Made by a program: the position numbers and the translations under genes
DNA from: Voacanga thouarsii
Lineage: Eukaryota; Streptophyta; Magnoliopsida; Gentianales; Apocynaceae
DNA: 64,000 nucleotides
NCBI GenBank assembly: GCA_026120185.1
Contig: JANUWF010002125.1
Location: 372,001-436,000 of the forward strand
Direction: 5' to 3'
The notes under the pieces: model-generated
The model's input: only the letters and a program-made list of their open reading frames with translations
Databases searched by the model: none
What the model was told of the DNA's origin: nothing
Shown here: positions 46,526 to 58,940 of the stretch, piece after piece
Layout of the letters: each line of letters begins with the position of its first letter
How positions within the stretch are numbered: the first letter of the stretch is position 1

Positions 46526-49440
46526 AGCTTTAGCTAGATTTTTTTTTATTTTTTTATTTTTTATTTTTTTTGCTTAGTGGAGGAAATTTCGGTCTTATGA
46601 GCTTAGAGTAAGGTAGGGATGATGGTCCTAAGAGAGACATGTTAGGAGTATTCTCATTCCACTTCTTTACTCTACTCGAATTTCCTAAAGGGAATTCATT
46701 TTTCCCTTGATCCTTAATTTTCCTCAATTTTCAACTCCTTGGTTTGATCAAGATGTTCTATCCATTTTCTTTCCAGAAATCACTGTAAAATGCTGTGATC
46801 TTGTGAGATCAAAATATCCTAGTAAAAGGCTTCTCATGGTGAGAAAAATGTGGAAGAATGGTAGGAAATTCCAAGGGGAAAAATCCCTCTAGTAAGCTTG
46901 CTGAAATTTCACTCTAGACTAGTTCATCTTATTTCTTAGAATGAGCTGAAATTTTCCAGCTTGTTGTACCTTCAAATTGTCGAACTTCTTAGCTGAATTT
47001 CACTCCCAAATGCTGCCAGAAAAATGGCCTTAATATCAGTTTGAAACATGAATTATTTCTGCCATTTTCGGACTGCACAAAGGCTGTGCAAAATCAGTAA
47101 AAATTCTGGGCAAAATTGCAGCTTTAGAGGTCCAAAACCAAGCTGTTTTCTTCCAGATTTTGTGCAGCACCTTAGTCATGTCTTTCCTCCATGAAGAAGG
47201 CTGGAAAACAGCCTTGAATACCCCAGAAATTCCCCTTCAAAGCCTCTGCAAATCGCCTGGAAACGGGCAGCCGAAAACTGCCTAGAAAATTCAAGCCTTG
47301 CAAAAATCTGTGCAGTAGTTTTTTTCCAGCTTTGTTTCCTAATTCTCTCCTAGCCGAAACTCCATCATTTTTCTGAAAAAACCACCCTCAAACCTCCATT
47401 AACATAACTCCATTGTCCTCCCTAAGTTCTGTATGAAAATCCAGCCATGGATGCCTAAAAGATTTCCAAAAAATTTCTGCAATCATTCCTTGATTTGGAT
47501 ACCAAAATTCCAGCTACCATGATTTAACCACTTTCTATAAAATATACCTCAAACAACCAGATCTTCTCTCCACCATTATACTCCATAATTTCAGCCACCC
47601 TAAGCCTCCTTCAACCAGCTTTCATTCAACTAAAACACTGCCCAGAAATTCGTCCATGGCAGATCCCCAAAAGCTCTCCAATAATCAAAGATATTCTTGT
47701 GATATCTAGTTTCCAAATTTGCTTCCCAAAAATATTCTAACAACTAACCTTTCCTTTTCCCTTCCAAATCAGAGAATCAACCTCCTAAACCCTACAGAAA
47801 TTCGTCCAGCCCTATCTCTCACAAAAATTCGGCAGCTGCACATTACCATCTCTCGATTTTCTTCAACCTTCAAGAACACACACTACACCAAGAACACCTA
47901 CTACTTTCTTTCACCTAATACCTCTCCAAATCACTTCAACCCCTCTCTAAAACTTCCAGATTTGACCTACTCACTGCCGTGAGTCCATCAACACCATTCT
48001 TTACATCAAACTCCACAAATCATCTTGCTACTTAAGATCAAAACCAGAAATTTCTGTTAAGGTCAAGAACACCTTCAAGGTAAATTTATTCTAACAACTT
48101 CATCTTCTCCAATCTTGATCTCTAGTGAGAGACTATGTGAATAAACATGCTAATGGTCTCTCTTTCTCTCCCTCTCTCTCTCTCTCTCATGGCCAAAAAT
48201 TCCCCTCTCTTGGCCGGATGACTTTTTCTCCCATGAACATGCTTTCGCCATCTCCCATGGACAAAGTTAGACATCTAGGAGTTGAGATCCATTCTAAACT
48301 CCTTCAAGGCATTCATCAACCAAGTAAGTGCCTTCCATCTTTCTTTTAAATTCTAGATTCATGTCTCTAGGATGATGTTGATAGAAGATGGATTGCGGAT
48401 AAGGTTTGAGTATATATTGTTGAGGTTGAAGCATGGACGTATGTATGAATATGAAGGAGATGGGATTTATGCATGGATGGATTATCTTGGTCGATTGTAT
48501 GATGATTTGAGATTTAATGCATGTCTCCATGTCATAGGTAGTATTTGTGATGAAGTATGCTAGAGATTATGTTACCTTTGGTGAATTGGATTTATATTCA
48601 TGTTGGATTGTTGAAGCCATGATCGTATTTATGCTAGTAGGGGTTAGATCATGTTTTGATAAATTGAGATCTATGCTTGTATGCATGATTTGGATGATTT
48701 GATGAATTGAAGGGTTGTATATGTTCATGATTGTGGTTAGCTATAGGAATATGATCATGATCTAGTTATCCTTAAGCTAAATTTTATTTCATTAATAAAA
48801 TATTTAATAATATGATTTTTCTAGTAAAATTTTGAAAACCATGGGAAAATGTGGATTTGGTCTTTTATATAAAATAGTGATATTTTAGTCAAATAAATAA
48901 TAGTTTTTGCTAGAAAAATAAAATATATAGATATTATAATATCAAATAAAGCCTTTTTGTGAAAATAATCATAATAGGTAAAATATTTATTATTAAAACT
49001 TAATTATTATCTTTTAATCAAACCTATTAAAATTTATTTATTATTTTTCAAGAAAGACTCATTAAAATTTATTTTCAACTAATTTTGACTATCAATTTTT
49101 TTCTAGCAACTAATTATTTATAAATTATTATTTTACCTAGTACCACCTAGGACTTTTCATCAAATAAACTCTAAATTATTTTAGCAAGATTTAAACCTTC
49201 AACATATTGTACCTAATTTTCCAAACTCTAGTTATTTTAATATCAAGCTAGATTTATTTTATAAACCCCTTTTATTTATTATCGAGCCTTAAAGCTTGGG
49301 ACACTAGGGACATGATTGTAGTAAGTTGAATTAGTTTTATTTGTGAAAGTGAATTTTGGCTTGAGTTTGATTGTGGTTTGTATTTGCCCTATGCAGGGTT
49401 AGGTCAGCTGTTGGAGACCTTTGTTGTGGACAAGGATCAG

Positions 49441-50274
49441 GTAAGCTTCTGCATAAAACCTGTTTGAAGCAAAAATGATTTTTTTTTGGGCAAGCTAAAT
49501 GTAGAGTGCATGGTCACTCGTTTTTGTAACGGCAATTGAGGATTATTTCTGTTCTCATTTCAGAAAAACAAATTATTTGCAAATCAATAAGCAGATTTAC
49601 TCAAAACTCAAACTTCAAAACTCTTTCTAAAACTGATTTTGACAAAGACTTTGGAAATTCTTAATAGTCATTTTCAAGTGGAACTTTGTTTCATTCATTT
49701 TTCCCAAGTGGGATACGTTACGTTGAGTACTCGATGGGGGTAGATTGGTAGTACTAGTTTTGAAGAGCAAGAGTGAGTCTTCTGGCAGGAGGCCTCCTCC
49801 AGAAGATGAACTCAACTTAGAGAAACGTCAGTACTACTTAGTCATGCCGTCTAGTAGTTTTTATTTCAGTCAAGTGACTGTGTTTTGCCGGAATGGACAC
49901 CCGGTTGTTGTTTGGGTATAGAGAAGGAGGAGTATCTTGCCCAGCAGGCCATCACCTACCTTTAGTCAGTCTGCACAAAGTGTCGGCATTCTGACCAGCA
50001 GTATGCACAAAGTGTCGGCATACAGACCATCCGGTTATGGGGCCCAACGTGTGGTAACCCATAATCCTTTCTTTCGAGTGGTTGATCTTATAAATTATGT
50101 ATGGCTGGAAAAGCCAAAACACCACTCTTGCTTTTGACTAATGTTTATTGCTTGCCAATATTTCTCTTATAAATTTTTTATACTCTACATCCACGAACTA
50201 TTTCCACTGAACACCCAAAGCACACATGGACTTACTAAGATTTCTATCTCATCACCATTTTACCATGATTTCAG
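49441..50274 (+). other. Candidate spliceosomal intron in G2 LTR1
   Basis: Donor GGATCAG|GTAAGCTTCTGC at 49441; acceptor CATGATTTCAG|GCCGATCC at 50274; 834 bp. It contains GCCCAACGTGTGG (50042-50054) and two copies of GCACAAAGTGTCGGCAT (about 49973 and 50005). Confidence 0.62.
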
Positions 50275-50509
50275 GCCGATCCTGCTGTGGGGATGAGTAG
50301 CTTGTGTTATCTGTCTTGGAAGAGAATGTTGTCTTTTATTTTTATGTATTGCTTTGGGGAGTTGAGAGTAGATGATTTTATTTATGGATTTGTTTTTCTT
50401 TTGGGAATTCATGGTTTTATTCGTGGATTTATTCTTGGGTTGTAATAAATTTTAAGTTAAATTATTATTTTCATTTCGCTATTTTAATTGTGTGACCTAG
50501 TTATAAAGA

Positions 50510-50554
50510 CCCCTTGTCCTTTGGACGGGGCGACATTCCCGGCCCTGGCGGGCC
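50510..50554 (+). other. Twin GC-rich stem-loops at LTR 3-prime end
   Basis: First: CCCC-TT-GTCC, loop TTT, GGAC-GGGG (50510-50530). Second: GGCCC-TGGC-GGGCC (50541-50554). Both recur in T2, T3, S2 and G1 with loop changes; in T3 the second stem is CCCT-TTT-AGGG. Confidence 0.6.
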
Positions 50555-50575
50555 TAGGTAGTGGGGTGTTACAAG

Positions 50576-50588
50576 TGGTATCAGAGCC
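50576..50588 (+). other. G2 primer-binding site, initiator-Met type
   Basis: TGGTATCAGAGCC, a perfect copy of the usual plant initiator-Met primer site, 2 bp after the LTR end. Confidence 0.92.
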
Positions 50589-50671
50589 TTGGTTTAGACA
50601 ATTATTCATAGTATATGTTCTCTTTATTTAAGTTTAAATCTTTATTTAACCTATCTTATTGATGCCGTAGG

Positions 50672-51156
50672 ATGGTTAGAATGCTTAGGACCGCGGGGAA
50701 AGGGCAGCAGTGGCACCCGCCTATCCCTATATACCCGGAGAACCTTCCAGTTCCCCAGCCTGCCCCTCAGCCCGTTGTTCCCATGGAGGATAGCAATGAT
50801 GATGTGGTCCAGATCCTTAAGCCACCCCAATCCTGGTAATAGATATAAGTTCTGACAGTGAAGATGAGGAGATAGCCGTAGAGCATGTTCCCCACCCTCC
50901 TAGTCCCATAGTGGATTTATCGGCAGATAGTGATGACCCGGGGGAGATAGATTATGAGTCTCTACCTAGGCCTTCCTTTGTTCCTTCCTTCATTTCTCCT
51001 CCCTACCGAATCGAGCCCGGAGAGAGTTCTAAGCACCCCCGGGAAGGAGCCCATGGAGGGGTTTGCTAGCAGGATTGGGTAGATTTCTCTAAGAGCTCTG
51101 GGGAATGGTTATATAAGGTCGACATTGAAGATTCTGAAGAGGACTATAGATGCTAA
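50672..51156 (+). pseudogene. G2 ORF0, two frameshifts
   Basis: ATG at 50672 opens MVRMLRTAGKGQQWHPP, clearly homologous to G1 ORF0. A 1-base deletion near 50825 and another near 51080 break the frame. Across the frames the acidic motifs persist: VIDISSDSEDEE and IVDLSADSDDPGEIDYESL. The C-terminal tail (DIEDSEEDYRC) extends past the G1 premature stop. The hydrophobic-acidic cores are kept while linkers differ, which supports a coding role in the past. Confidence 0.75.
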
Positions 51157-51420
51157 GAGCTGATATGGTCAGGATGCTTATTTATTGCTTTCCGTAAACT
51201 TCTGTGTTAAGGAATTTCCTTTCTATTTACTGCTTTCATTTCAAAATTTATGCAAATAGGAGTACCTAGAGTACTCTAAGATTTGAGAAAATTTTTTTTT
51301 ATGCAATTCTTTTTACAAAAACCTGCATTTGATTTTCTTTTACCTAAACTTGAATGTGAATGCATGCTCAAAATATTTTAAACTTGCATGCATAAACTCA
51401 TCATCTAGGCTTGACTGAGG

Positions 51421-52275
51421 ATGGCACCTGAGCGCTGTGTAACCACATCAACAGAAGAGTTTCGGAAGCAGAGCCTGTTGCACTGGAGTATGAGATGACT
51501 CAAATCCCGTCACCTAATTGGGGGGATGAGAACGAGCCAGATTCAGAATGGGGATCTGAAGCACCGGATAATGTGTCAATGGGACAGGCATTCAGTAAGA
51601 TAGTGGAGGTTCTGCAAACCCTAACAGAGTGGAGGGTCCCTAAGGGAGAAGATGAGGTATTAGAGCAGTTTTTGAAGTTTCAGCTGCAGTCTTCTTGGGT
51701 GAAGTTGAGCAAGATCAGAAGGCAGAACAATGGATCGAGTAGATGGAGGATATATTTGCAACGCTCCAACACATCGAGGAGCGGATGGTTAAATTTGCAG
51801 CATTCCATTTGAGAGGCCCAGCTCAGGCATGGTGGTAGCAAATTCAAGACGAAGGGGAAATGGTCGAGCAAGAATGGACGTGGTCCAGTTTCATCGAAGC
51901 CTTCAGAGTTGAGTACATCCCTCAGTAGATAGTGGAAAAGCGAGAGGACGAATTTCAGAATTTGAAGCAGGGAGGCATGTCAGTGGCCTAGTACGTAGCA
52001 CGGTTCACCCAGCTGTCGAAGTACTACAAGAGATTAGTGGACACCAAGCAGAATAGGACAAGGCAGTTTTTTAAAGGGTTGAGGCCGGAATTGATGAAGG
52101 CGTTGGCACCTTCTCCTCCAACGACCTATTCAGGGCCCGTAGACGCAACTACCCGGATAGAAAATGAGGACTGCAACAGAATGGCAACGGGGCCTTTCCA
52201 GCAGCCAAGGCAACTGCAAGGACCTTTCTAGAGGCAGCAATCCAACAAGTGCCCTACCAACCAGGAGTAGGAGAC
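51421..52275 (+). pseudogene. gag: G2 gag, decayed
   Basis: ATG at 51421 (MAPERCVTTS). The frame shifts before 51495, where it reads MTQIPSPNWGDENEPDSEWG and then VSMGQAFSKIVEVLQTL. It shifts again near 51680 and carries stops near 51838, 51928 and 51990. FKGLRPELMKALAPSPPTTYS (52064 onward) matches the G1 gag tail. The zinc knuckles are deleted: the sequence switches to RNase H tail at about 52276. Confidence 0.85.
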
Positions 52276-52735
52276 CAGAGAAGGCCAACATTGTTGCTGA
52301 TGCACTGAACAGAAAAGTCGGTATGGCCAGACTAAGAGTGTAGGAGATTTAAGTGGTTCAGGACGTATTAGACAGAAGGGTGGAAAGTTGAATTCGAGGT
52401 ATTTGGGGCCGTTCCCGATGAAGGAAATGATTGGACTGGTAGCATACCGACTCGATTTTCCAGATGGGTTGACGGGAATTCAAGATGTGTTTCATGTGTC
52501 ACAATTGAAGAAGTATAATGCCGATCTCGGTCATGTTCTGAATAATGAGGCGTTGGTGTTGCAACCCAATCTTAGCTATGTGGAGAAGCCGTGCGAATAT
52601 TAAACCGCAGTATCAAGAATCTCCGGAACAAGCAGATACCGATGCTAAAGGTTCAGTGGGAGCATCAGGGCACGTGAGATGCCACATGGGAATTAGAAGA
52701 GTGGGTTAAGCAAAAGTATCCCGATCTGAAATAGA
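52276..52735 (+). pseudogene. pol: G2 pol remnant: RNase H tail fused to integrase C-terminus and chromodomain
   Basis: About 100 bp codes for the end of RNase H and linker ([18 protein letters not shown], then VVQDVLDRR), with stops. At about 52380 it joins KLNSRYLGPFPMKEMIG from the integrase C-terminus and continues to a chromodomain remnant (IPMLKVQWEHQG) ending near 52735. Junctions sit at short shared sequences (GAAGGCCAA; AAGGGYGGAAAG-like). Confidence 0.85.
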
Positions 52736-52780
52736 AGTACGCTAGAATTTCGGGACGAAATTCTTATAAGGAGGGGAGGA

Positions 52781-54728
52781 TGTGAAACCGCAGCCAAAAC
52801 CAACCTTAGAGTAAGGGGGTTGGAATGCATATCATATTTTATTGCATGTTTAAATATATTTTTATATGATTTTATGTGCATTGAAATTGCGTTTTATATT
52901 CTAGAGGGCTTGATTATGATTATTGAGTGAGAAGGGTAAAATGGTAATTTTTGCATGAGGTGAAAATATGAAGATAGCTTGGGAAATAAATAGGAAAAGA
53001 ATTTTAGAGAGGAAATAAGAACAAGAGTTGTTGTGGTTTTGTGGTTAGAGCCTTAGAATTAATTATGGAAGTCTTAGGTTCGAATTCCACCATAGAAGCT
53101 TTAGCTAGATTAAATATATATATATATATATATTTGCTTAGTGGAGGAAATTTCGGTCTTATGAGCTTAGAGTAAGGTAGGGATGATGGTCCTAAGAGAG
53201 ACATGTTAGAAGTATTCTCATTCCACTCCTTTACTCTACTCGAATTTCTTAAAGGGAATTCATTTTCCCTTGATAGTTAATTTTCCTCAATTTTCAACTC
53301 CTTGGTTTGATCAAGATGTTCTATCCATTTTCTTTCCAGAAATTTCTGTAAAATGTTGTGATCTTGTGAGATCAAAATATCCTAGTAAAAGGCTTCTCAT
53401 GGTCTGAAAAATGTGGAAGAATGGTAGGAAATTCCAAGGGGAAAAATCCCTCTAGTAAGCTTGCTGAAATTTCACTCTAGACTAGTTCATCTTACTTCTT
53501 AGAATGAGCTGAAAATTTTCAGGTTGTTGTACCTTCAAATTGTCAAACTTCTTAGCTGACTTTCACTCCCAAATGCTGCCAAAAAAATGGCCTTAATATC
53601 AGTTTGAAACATGAATTATTTCTGCCATTTTCGGACTGCACAAAGGCTGTGCAAAATCAGTAAAAATTCTGGGCAAAATTGCAGCTTTAGAGGTCCAAAA
53701 CCAAGCTGTTTTCTTCCAGATTTTGTGCAGCACCTTAGTCATGTTTTTCATCCATGAAGAAGGCTGGAAAACAGCCTTGAATACCCCAGAAATTCCCCTT
53801 CAAATCCTCTGCAAATCGCCTGGAAACGGGCAGCCGAAAACTGCCTAGAAAATTCCAGCCTTGCAAAAATCTGTGCAGTGGTTTTTTTCCAGCTTTGTTT
53901 CCTAATTCTCTCCTAGCCGAAACTCCATCATTTTTTCTGCAAAAACCACCCTTAAACCTCCATTAACATAACTCCATTGTCCTCCCTAAGTTCTGTATGA
54001 AAATCCAGCCTTGGATGCCTAAAAGATTTCCAAAAAATTTCTGCAATCATTCCTTGATTTGGATACAAAAATTCCAGCTACCATGATTTAACCACTTTCT
54101 ATAAAATATACCTCAAACAACCAGATCTTCTCTCCACCATTATACTCCATAATTTTAGCCACCCTAAGCCTCCTTCAACCAGCTTTCATTCAACTAAAAC
54201 ACTGCCCAGAAATTCGTCCATGGCAGATCCCCAAAAGCTCTCCAATAATCAAAGATATTCTTGTGATATCTAGTTTCCAAATTTGCTTCCCAAAAATATT
54301 CTAACAACTAACCTTTCCTTTTCCCTTCCAAATTAGAGAATCAACCTCCTAAACCCTACAGAAATTCGTCCAGCCCTATCTCTCACAAAAATTCGGCAGC
54401 TGCACATTACCATCTCTCGATTTTCTTCAACCTTCAAGAACACACACTACACCAAGAACACCTACTACTTTCTTTCACCTAATACCTCTCCAAATCACTT
54501 CAAACCCTCTCTAAAACTTCCAGATTTGACCTACTCACTGTCGTGAGTCCATCAACACCATTCTTTACATCAAACTCCACAAATCATCTTGCTACTTCGG
54601 ATCAAAACCAGAAATTTCTGTTAAGGTCAAGAACACCTTCAAGGTAAATTTATTCTAACAACTTCATATTCTCCAATCTTGATCTCTAGTGAGAGCCTAT
54701 GTGAATAAACATGCTAATGGTCTCTCTT

Positions 54729-54776
<48 letters not shown>

Positions 54777-55538
54777 ATGGCCGAAAATTCCCCCTTTCTT
54801 GGCCGGATGACTTTTTCTCCCATGAACATGCTTTCGCCATCTCCCATGGACAAAGTTAGACATCTAGGAGTTGAGATCCATTCTAAACTCCTTCAAGGCA
54901 TTCATCAACTAAGTAAGTGCCTTATATCTTTCTTTTAAATTCTAGATTCATGTCTCTAGGATGATGTTGATATAAGATGGATTGCGAATAAGGTTTGAGT
55001 GTATTTTGTTGAGGTTGAAGCATGAACGTATGTATGAATATGAAGGAGATAGGATTTATGCATGGATGGATTATCTTGGTCGATTGTATGATGATTTGAG
55101 ATTTAATGCATGTCTCCAAGTCATAGGTAGTATTTGTGATGAAGTATGCTAGAGATTATGTCACCTTTGGTGACTAGGATTTATATTCATGTTGGATTGT
55201 TGGAGCCATGATCATATTTATGCTAGTAGGGGTTAGATCATGTTTTGATAAATTGAGATCTATGCTTGTATGCATTATTTGGATGATTTGATGAATTGAA
55301 GGGTTGTATAAGTTCATGATTGTGGTTAGCTATAGGAATATGATTATGATCTAGTTGTCCCTAAGCTAAATTTGATTTCATTAATAAAATATTTAATAAT
55401 ATGATTTTTCTAGTAAAATTTTGAAAACCATGGGAAAATGTGGATTTGGTCTTTTATATAAAATAGTGATATTTTAGTCAAATAAATAATAGTTTTTGCT
55501 AGAAAAATAAAATGTATAGATATTATAATATCAAATAA
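52781..55538 (+). repeat. G2 LTR2, 3-prime truncated
   Basis: Starts TGTGAAACCGCAGCC after the polypurine tract and follows LTR1 closely up to the sequence equivalent to about 48960 (TCAAATAA). There it joins G1 right-LTR sequence through a 4-bp overlap, ATAA (55535-55538). The intron-like region and LTR end are missing. A CT-rich tract lies at 54721-54775. Confidence 0.9.
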
Positions 55539-55999
55539 TGGTGTTAATGGCCTCACAGTAGTGAGTAGATCAAATCTGGAAGTTTTTGAGAGGATTTGAG
55601 ATGGTTTGAAGGGGTATTAAGTATTGGGGAGAGGTAGGTGTTCTTGGTGTAGTGTGTGTGTTCTTGGAGCTTGAGAGATTTCGTGAGATTGTAGCGTGTA
55701 GCTGTCGAATTTCTGTGAGGAATAGGGTTGGCCGAATTTCTGTAGGGTTTAGTGTGAAACCCCACCTAAAGCCAACCCTAGAGTAAGGGGGTCGGATGCA
55801 TATCATATTATTTTGCATGAATATATATGTTTTAAATGATTCTATGTGCTTTAGAGTTGTGGATTATAGGTTAAAATGCTTAGTTATGTTTATCGAGTGG
55901 GAAGGATAAAATGGTAATTTTGCTTGAGGTCAAAATATGAAGAAAGCTTGCGGATTAAATAGGAAGAAAATGTGGGTGAGAAAATAACAACAAGAGTTA

Positions 56000-56062
56000 T
56001 TGTGGTTTAGTGGTTAGAGCTTGGTGAATTAATTTCTAAGGTCATTAGTTCAAATCCCATCA
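56000..56062 (+). other. tRNA-like A/B-box module in S2
   Basis: A-box-like GTTTAGTGGTTAGAGC (56005-56020) and B-box-like TAGTTCAAATCCC (56046-56058). Confidence 0.5.
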
Positions 56063-58914
56063 TTTAAGCTTTTGTCATGATTATCTTAACTAAGTTTGAA
56101 TTTTGTTTTCTTGCATTTCATGGAAATAGGAATGTTGTTTTAGGGGAGACATGAAGAGAATGTCCTAATCTTATCCTCATGTCCTAAAAAGAATTCTAGA
56201 GGAATTCTTGTCCTTTTTATTACCACTAGCTTGTCCTAACATCTTTATAATTCAAAACCATTAAATCCTTTCTTTTAAATTCCAAAAAAAATTCTGTGAT
56301 AACTCTTCCACCTTGAATTTCGAAAATTAGCTTTGGAGGTTGGGAAGTTGGCCGAAAGTAGGAGGAGAAATAGGAAGGATTTCCAAGAGAAAATCAATCA
56401 CCATGATAGCACCTTCAAACTCACCTTCATGTTGTTCATATCCTAGTGAAGGAAAATCTTGAAATTTTCCAGATTTTTTGCAAACCACTTCTTCAAAAAT
56501 ACAGCCAATAAACCCATTCATTTGCTGCCAAGAAAATGGTTATTTCATGTGGCTTGGAAGCTGGAAAAATTGTGCAATTTTTGGACTGCACAAACTGCAC
56601 AAAACCAGGAAAAAATTCTGGTCATTTTTGCAGCTTTCAACCAAGTAAATGAAGCTGTTTTGATTCATCTTCAAGCCAGCAAAACTCCTCAATATTTCTC
56701 CAGAATTAAGGCTGGAAAACCACCTTAGAAAGACCTTCAAACTCCCTCAAGAGTCAGCTGCAAATCGGGTTGAATGTGTGCAGAAATTCTGCACAGCCTT
56801 CGAAATTCTTAAAGCATGAAACCAGAATTTTCCAGCTTTGCTCCCTTCTAGCCTAGGCCGAAAATCACCTTCAACCTCTATAAAATTGAACCTTGCTCAG
56901 TTGTAGACTGAACGCCATTAACCCCACACTTACCTTGAGCATAGGGACTCCATAGCCACACCACAAAACACTCCTAAGATCACTCCATTCAAACTCTTTT
57001 TGAACTTCAAATAATTTCAGCATTTTACTCCAATAAAATCACTCTTTTATTAGGCAAATAAACTAGAATTTCCTCTGCCATTTAAGACTGAATTTCGGCC
57101 AGCCTTGGAGTAACATTAACCTTCAATCAATTCAGCTAAACCACCATGTTCAGCCGGCAGCATTGAAGACCATAGAAACCTCTCTTGATCAAACACCATA
57201 GCTAACCTCTTACCTTAAACATCTCCACCATTTCCTCCATTTAAATTTCAAAAAAAAAAAAAAATTCTGATCATTCTTTCTCCTTATTGCTGAAAACCAA
57301 AACCCTCATTCACTCCATACCATTCGGCCAGCCCTTTACCAAAATTCGTGCAGCACTTCTTCCCAATTCTCTCCATTTTCACCTAGAACACCAAGAACAC
57401 ACAGTAACCTTCTTCGAGCCTAACCCTACTCTAAACTCCTCCAATTACTCTCAAATACTCTCAATAACTTCCATTTAATCTCTAAACTTCATTTCTGGTA
57501 TTTATAACACAAAACTCCGCAAACAAGAATTTTCGAATGGATCAAAATTAGCTTTTCTTTGAAGGTCTCAAGAACATCAACAAGGTAAGTCAAGAACAAC
57601 CTTCTTGATCATCTTCTTCCATTCAATTGTACTGTTCTAATGCTCTCTCTCTCTCTCTCTCTCTCTCTTCTAACCGAAATGGTTGATCAACCATCAACCA
57701 TGGCCATTTTCCCGTTGGATCATTCAAGGCTCTCAATCGCGTGGATCTTCTTAATTCTTCATCGAAGTGTTCATCAAAATCAAGTATTTTCCTTTAATCC
57801 TTCTTTTAATTCAGTATTCATGTCTCTTAGATATTGATAGGAAGAATGAAATATGGATAAGGGAGTGAGTATATGAATGTGGATTAAGGGGACGGAGTTA
57901 GGACATGATGATTGTTGTATATGACTAGGATGTATGTGTTTTCCTTTCGAATCAATGTATGTTCTTCATGCTTAATGAATTTTATGGAGGTTTGAAGCAT
58001 GATTAGATATTATGACACCAAAGGTGATTAGGCTTTTATGTTCTTATTTTTCCATGGAAACCATGATTGATGATTACGCTTAGTAGGATTTTGGCCATGT
58101 GATGGTATGAGATAGTTCAAGTGTATGTTCATGAATGGATTAATATATTGTTGATGATGGAGAATGTGATCATGAATCCTTTCTAGCAATAGGAAAATCA
58201 TGGAGAAAAAGTATTTTCTTGTTAAGGCTAGATTATTTTTATTAACAAATTTTATTACCTTGAATAGAATACTACTATATTTTTCTCTATAAAATTCGAA
58301 ACTCTAGGGGAAATTTGGAGTGGTTTATTAATTAAAATAATAGTATTTTCTTTATCAAGTAAATGAGATCTTTTATTAAAAATAATATATATAGTAATAA
58401 ATCCTTTACAATAAATAAAATATTATTTATGTTAAAATCTATTTGTTATTTATTAATTAAAATTTAAAATAATTCATTCATTATTAATTTTATTTATTAC
58501 TAATTATTTATTATCTATTTAAAAATTAATTAAAGGTTATTTGTAATTAAATATTTATTTATAATAAAGCTATTTTCAAACCACCATTTATTAGTACTAT
58601 TTAGGACTTAATATTCAAACCTTAGTTTATTTAATAAAAATAACACTCAAGAATTTTTGGGTCTATAATTTATTAGCAATTATTTTAGAACCCCGAGTTC
58701 TTTTAACTTATCAACTAAAACTTATTTTATAAAATTCTTTATCACCTAGCCTTAAAGCTTAGGACATTAGGGTCATGGCTAGTCATGGTTGTAACTAGTT
58801 GAGCTAAGAAATTATTTATGTAAGGCAGGTATAGCCGAATGTAACCTTATGTCTTGTGTTTACCCCAGGCGGTGTTAGGTCAGCCTTGGAAGACTTTTGA
58901 ATTTGAGCAAGCAA

Positions 58915-58940
58915 AGGATCAGGTCGATCCTGCTGTGGAG
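58915..58940 (+). other. Exon-exon-like junction in S2
   Basis: GGATCAG is joined to GTCGATCCTGCTGTGG, which matches the sequences flanking the intron-like segments of T2 and G2. See T2 18542-18548 and 19349-19364. Confidence 0.7.

Larger units (their letters stand above)
46210..50573 (+). repeat. G2 LTR1 (complete)
   Basis: A 4364-bp LTR, TGTCAAACCCC (normally TGTGAAACC) to GGGGTGTTACA, same family as G1. It contains a tRNA-like module, an A/T-rich block (48780-49290) with a TATA candidate (TTTTATAAAC, 49257-49266), an intron-like segment and twin hairpins at its 3-prime end (50510-50554). Confidence 0.92.
46210..55538 (+). mobile_element. G2: deletion derivative of the G1 family
   Basis: Plus strand, inserted in the right LTR of G1. 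Order: LTR1 (46210-50573), primer site, ORF0, gag, a fragment of RNase H tail joined to integrase C-terminus and chromodomain, polypurine tract (52768-52780), LTR2 (52781 to about 55538, truncated). Internal length is only 2.2 kb against about 5.45 kb in G1. Protease, RT and most of integrase are gone. The right TSD was lost with the end of LTR2; the left flank is ACACATGA. Confidence 0.9.
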
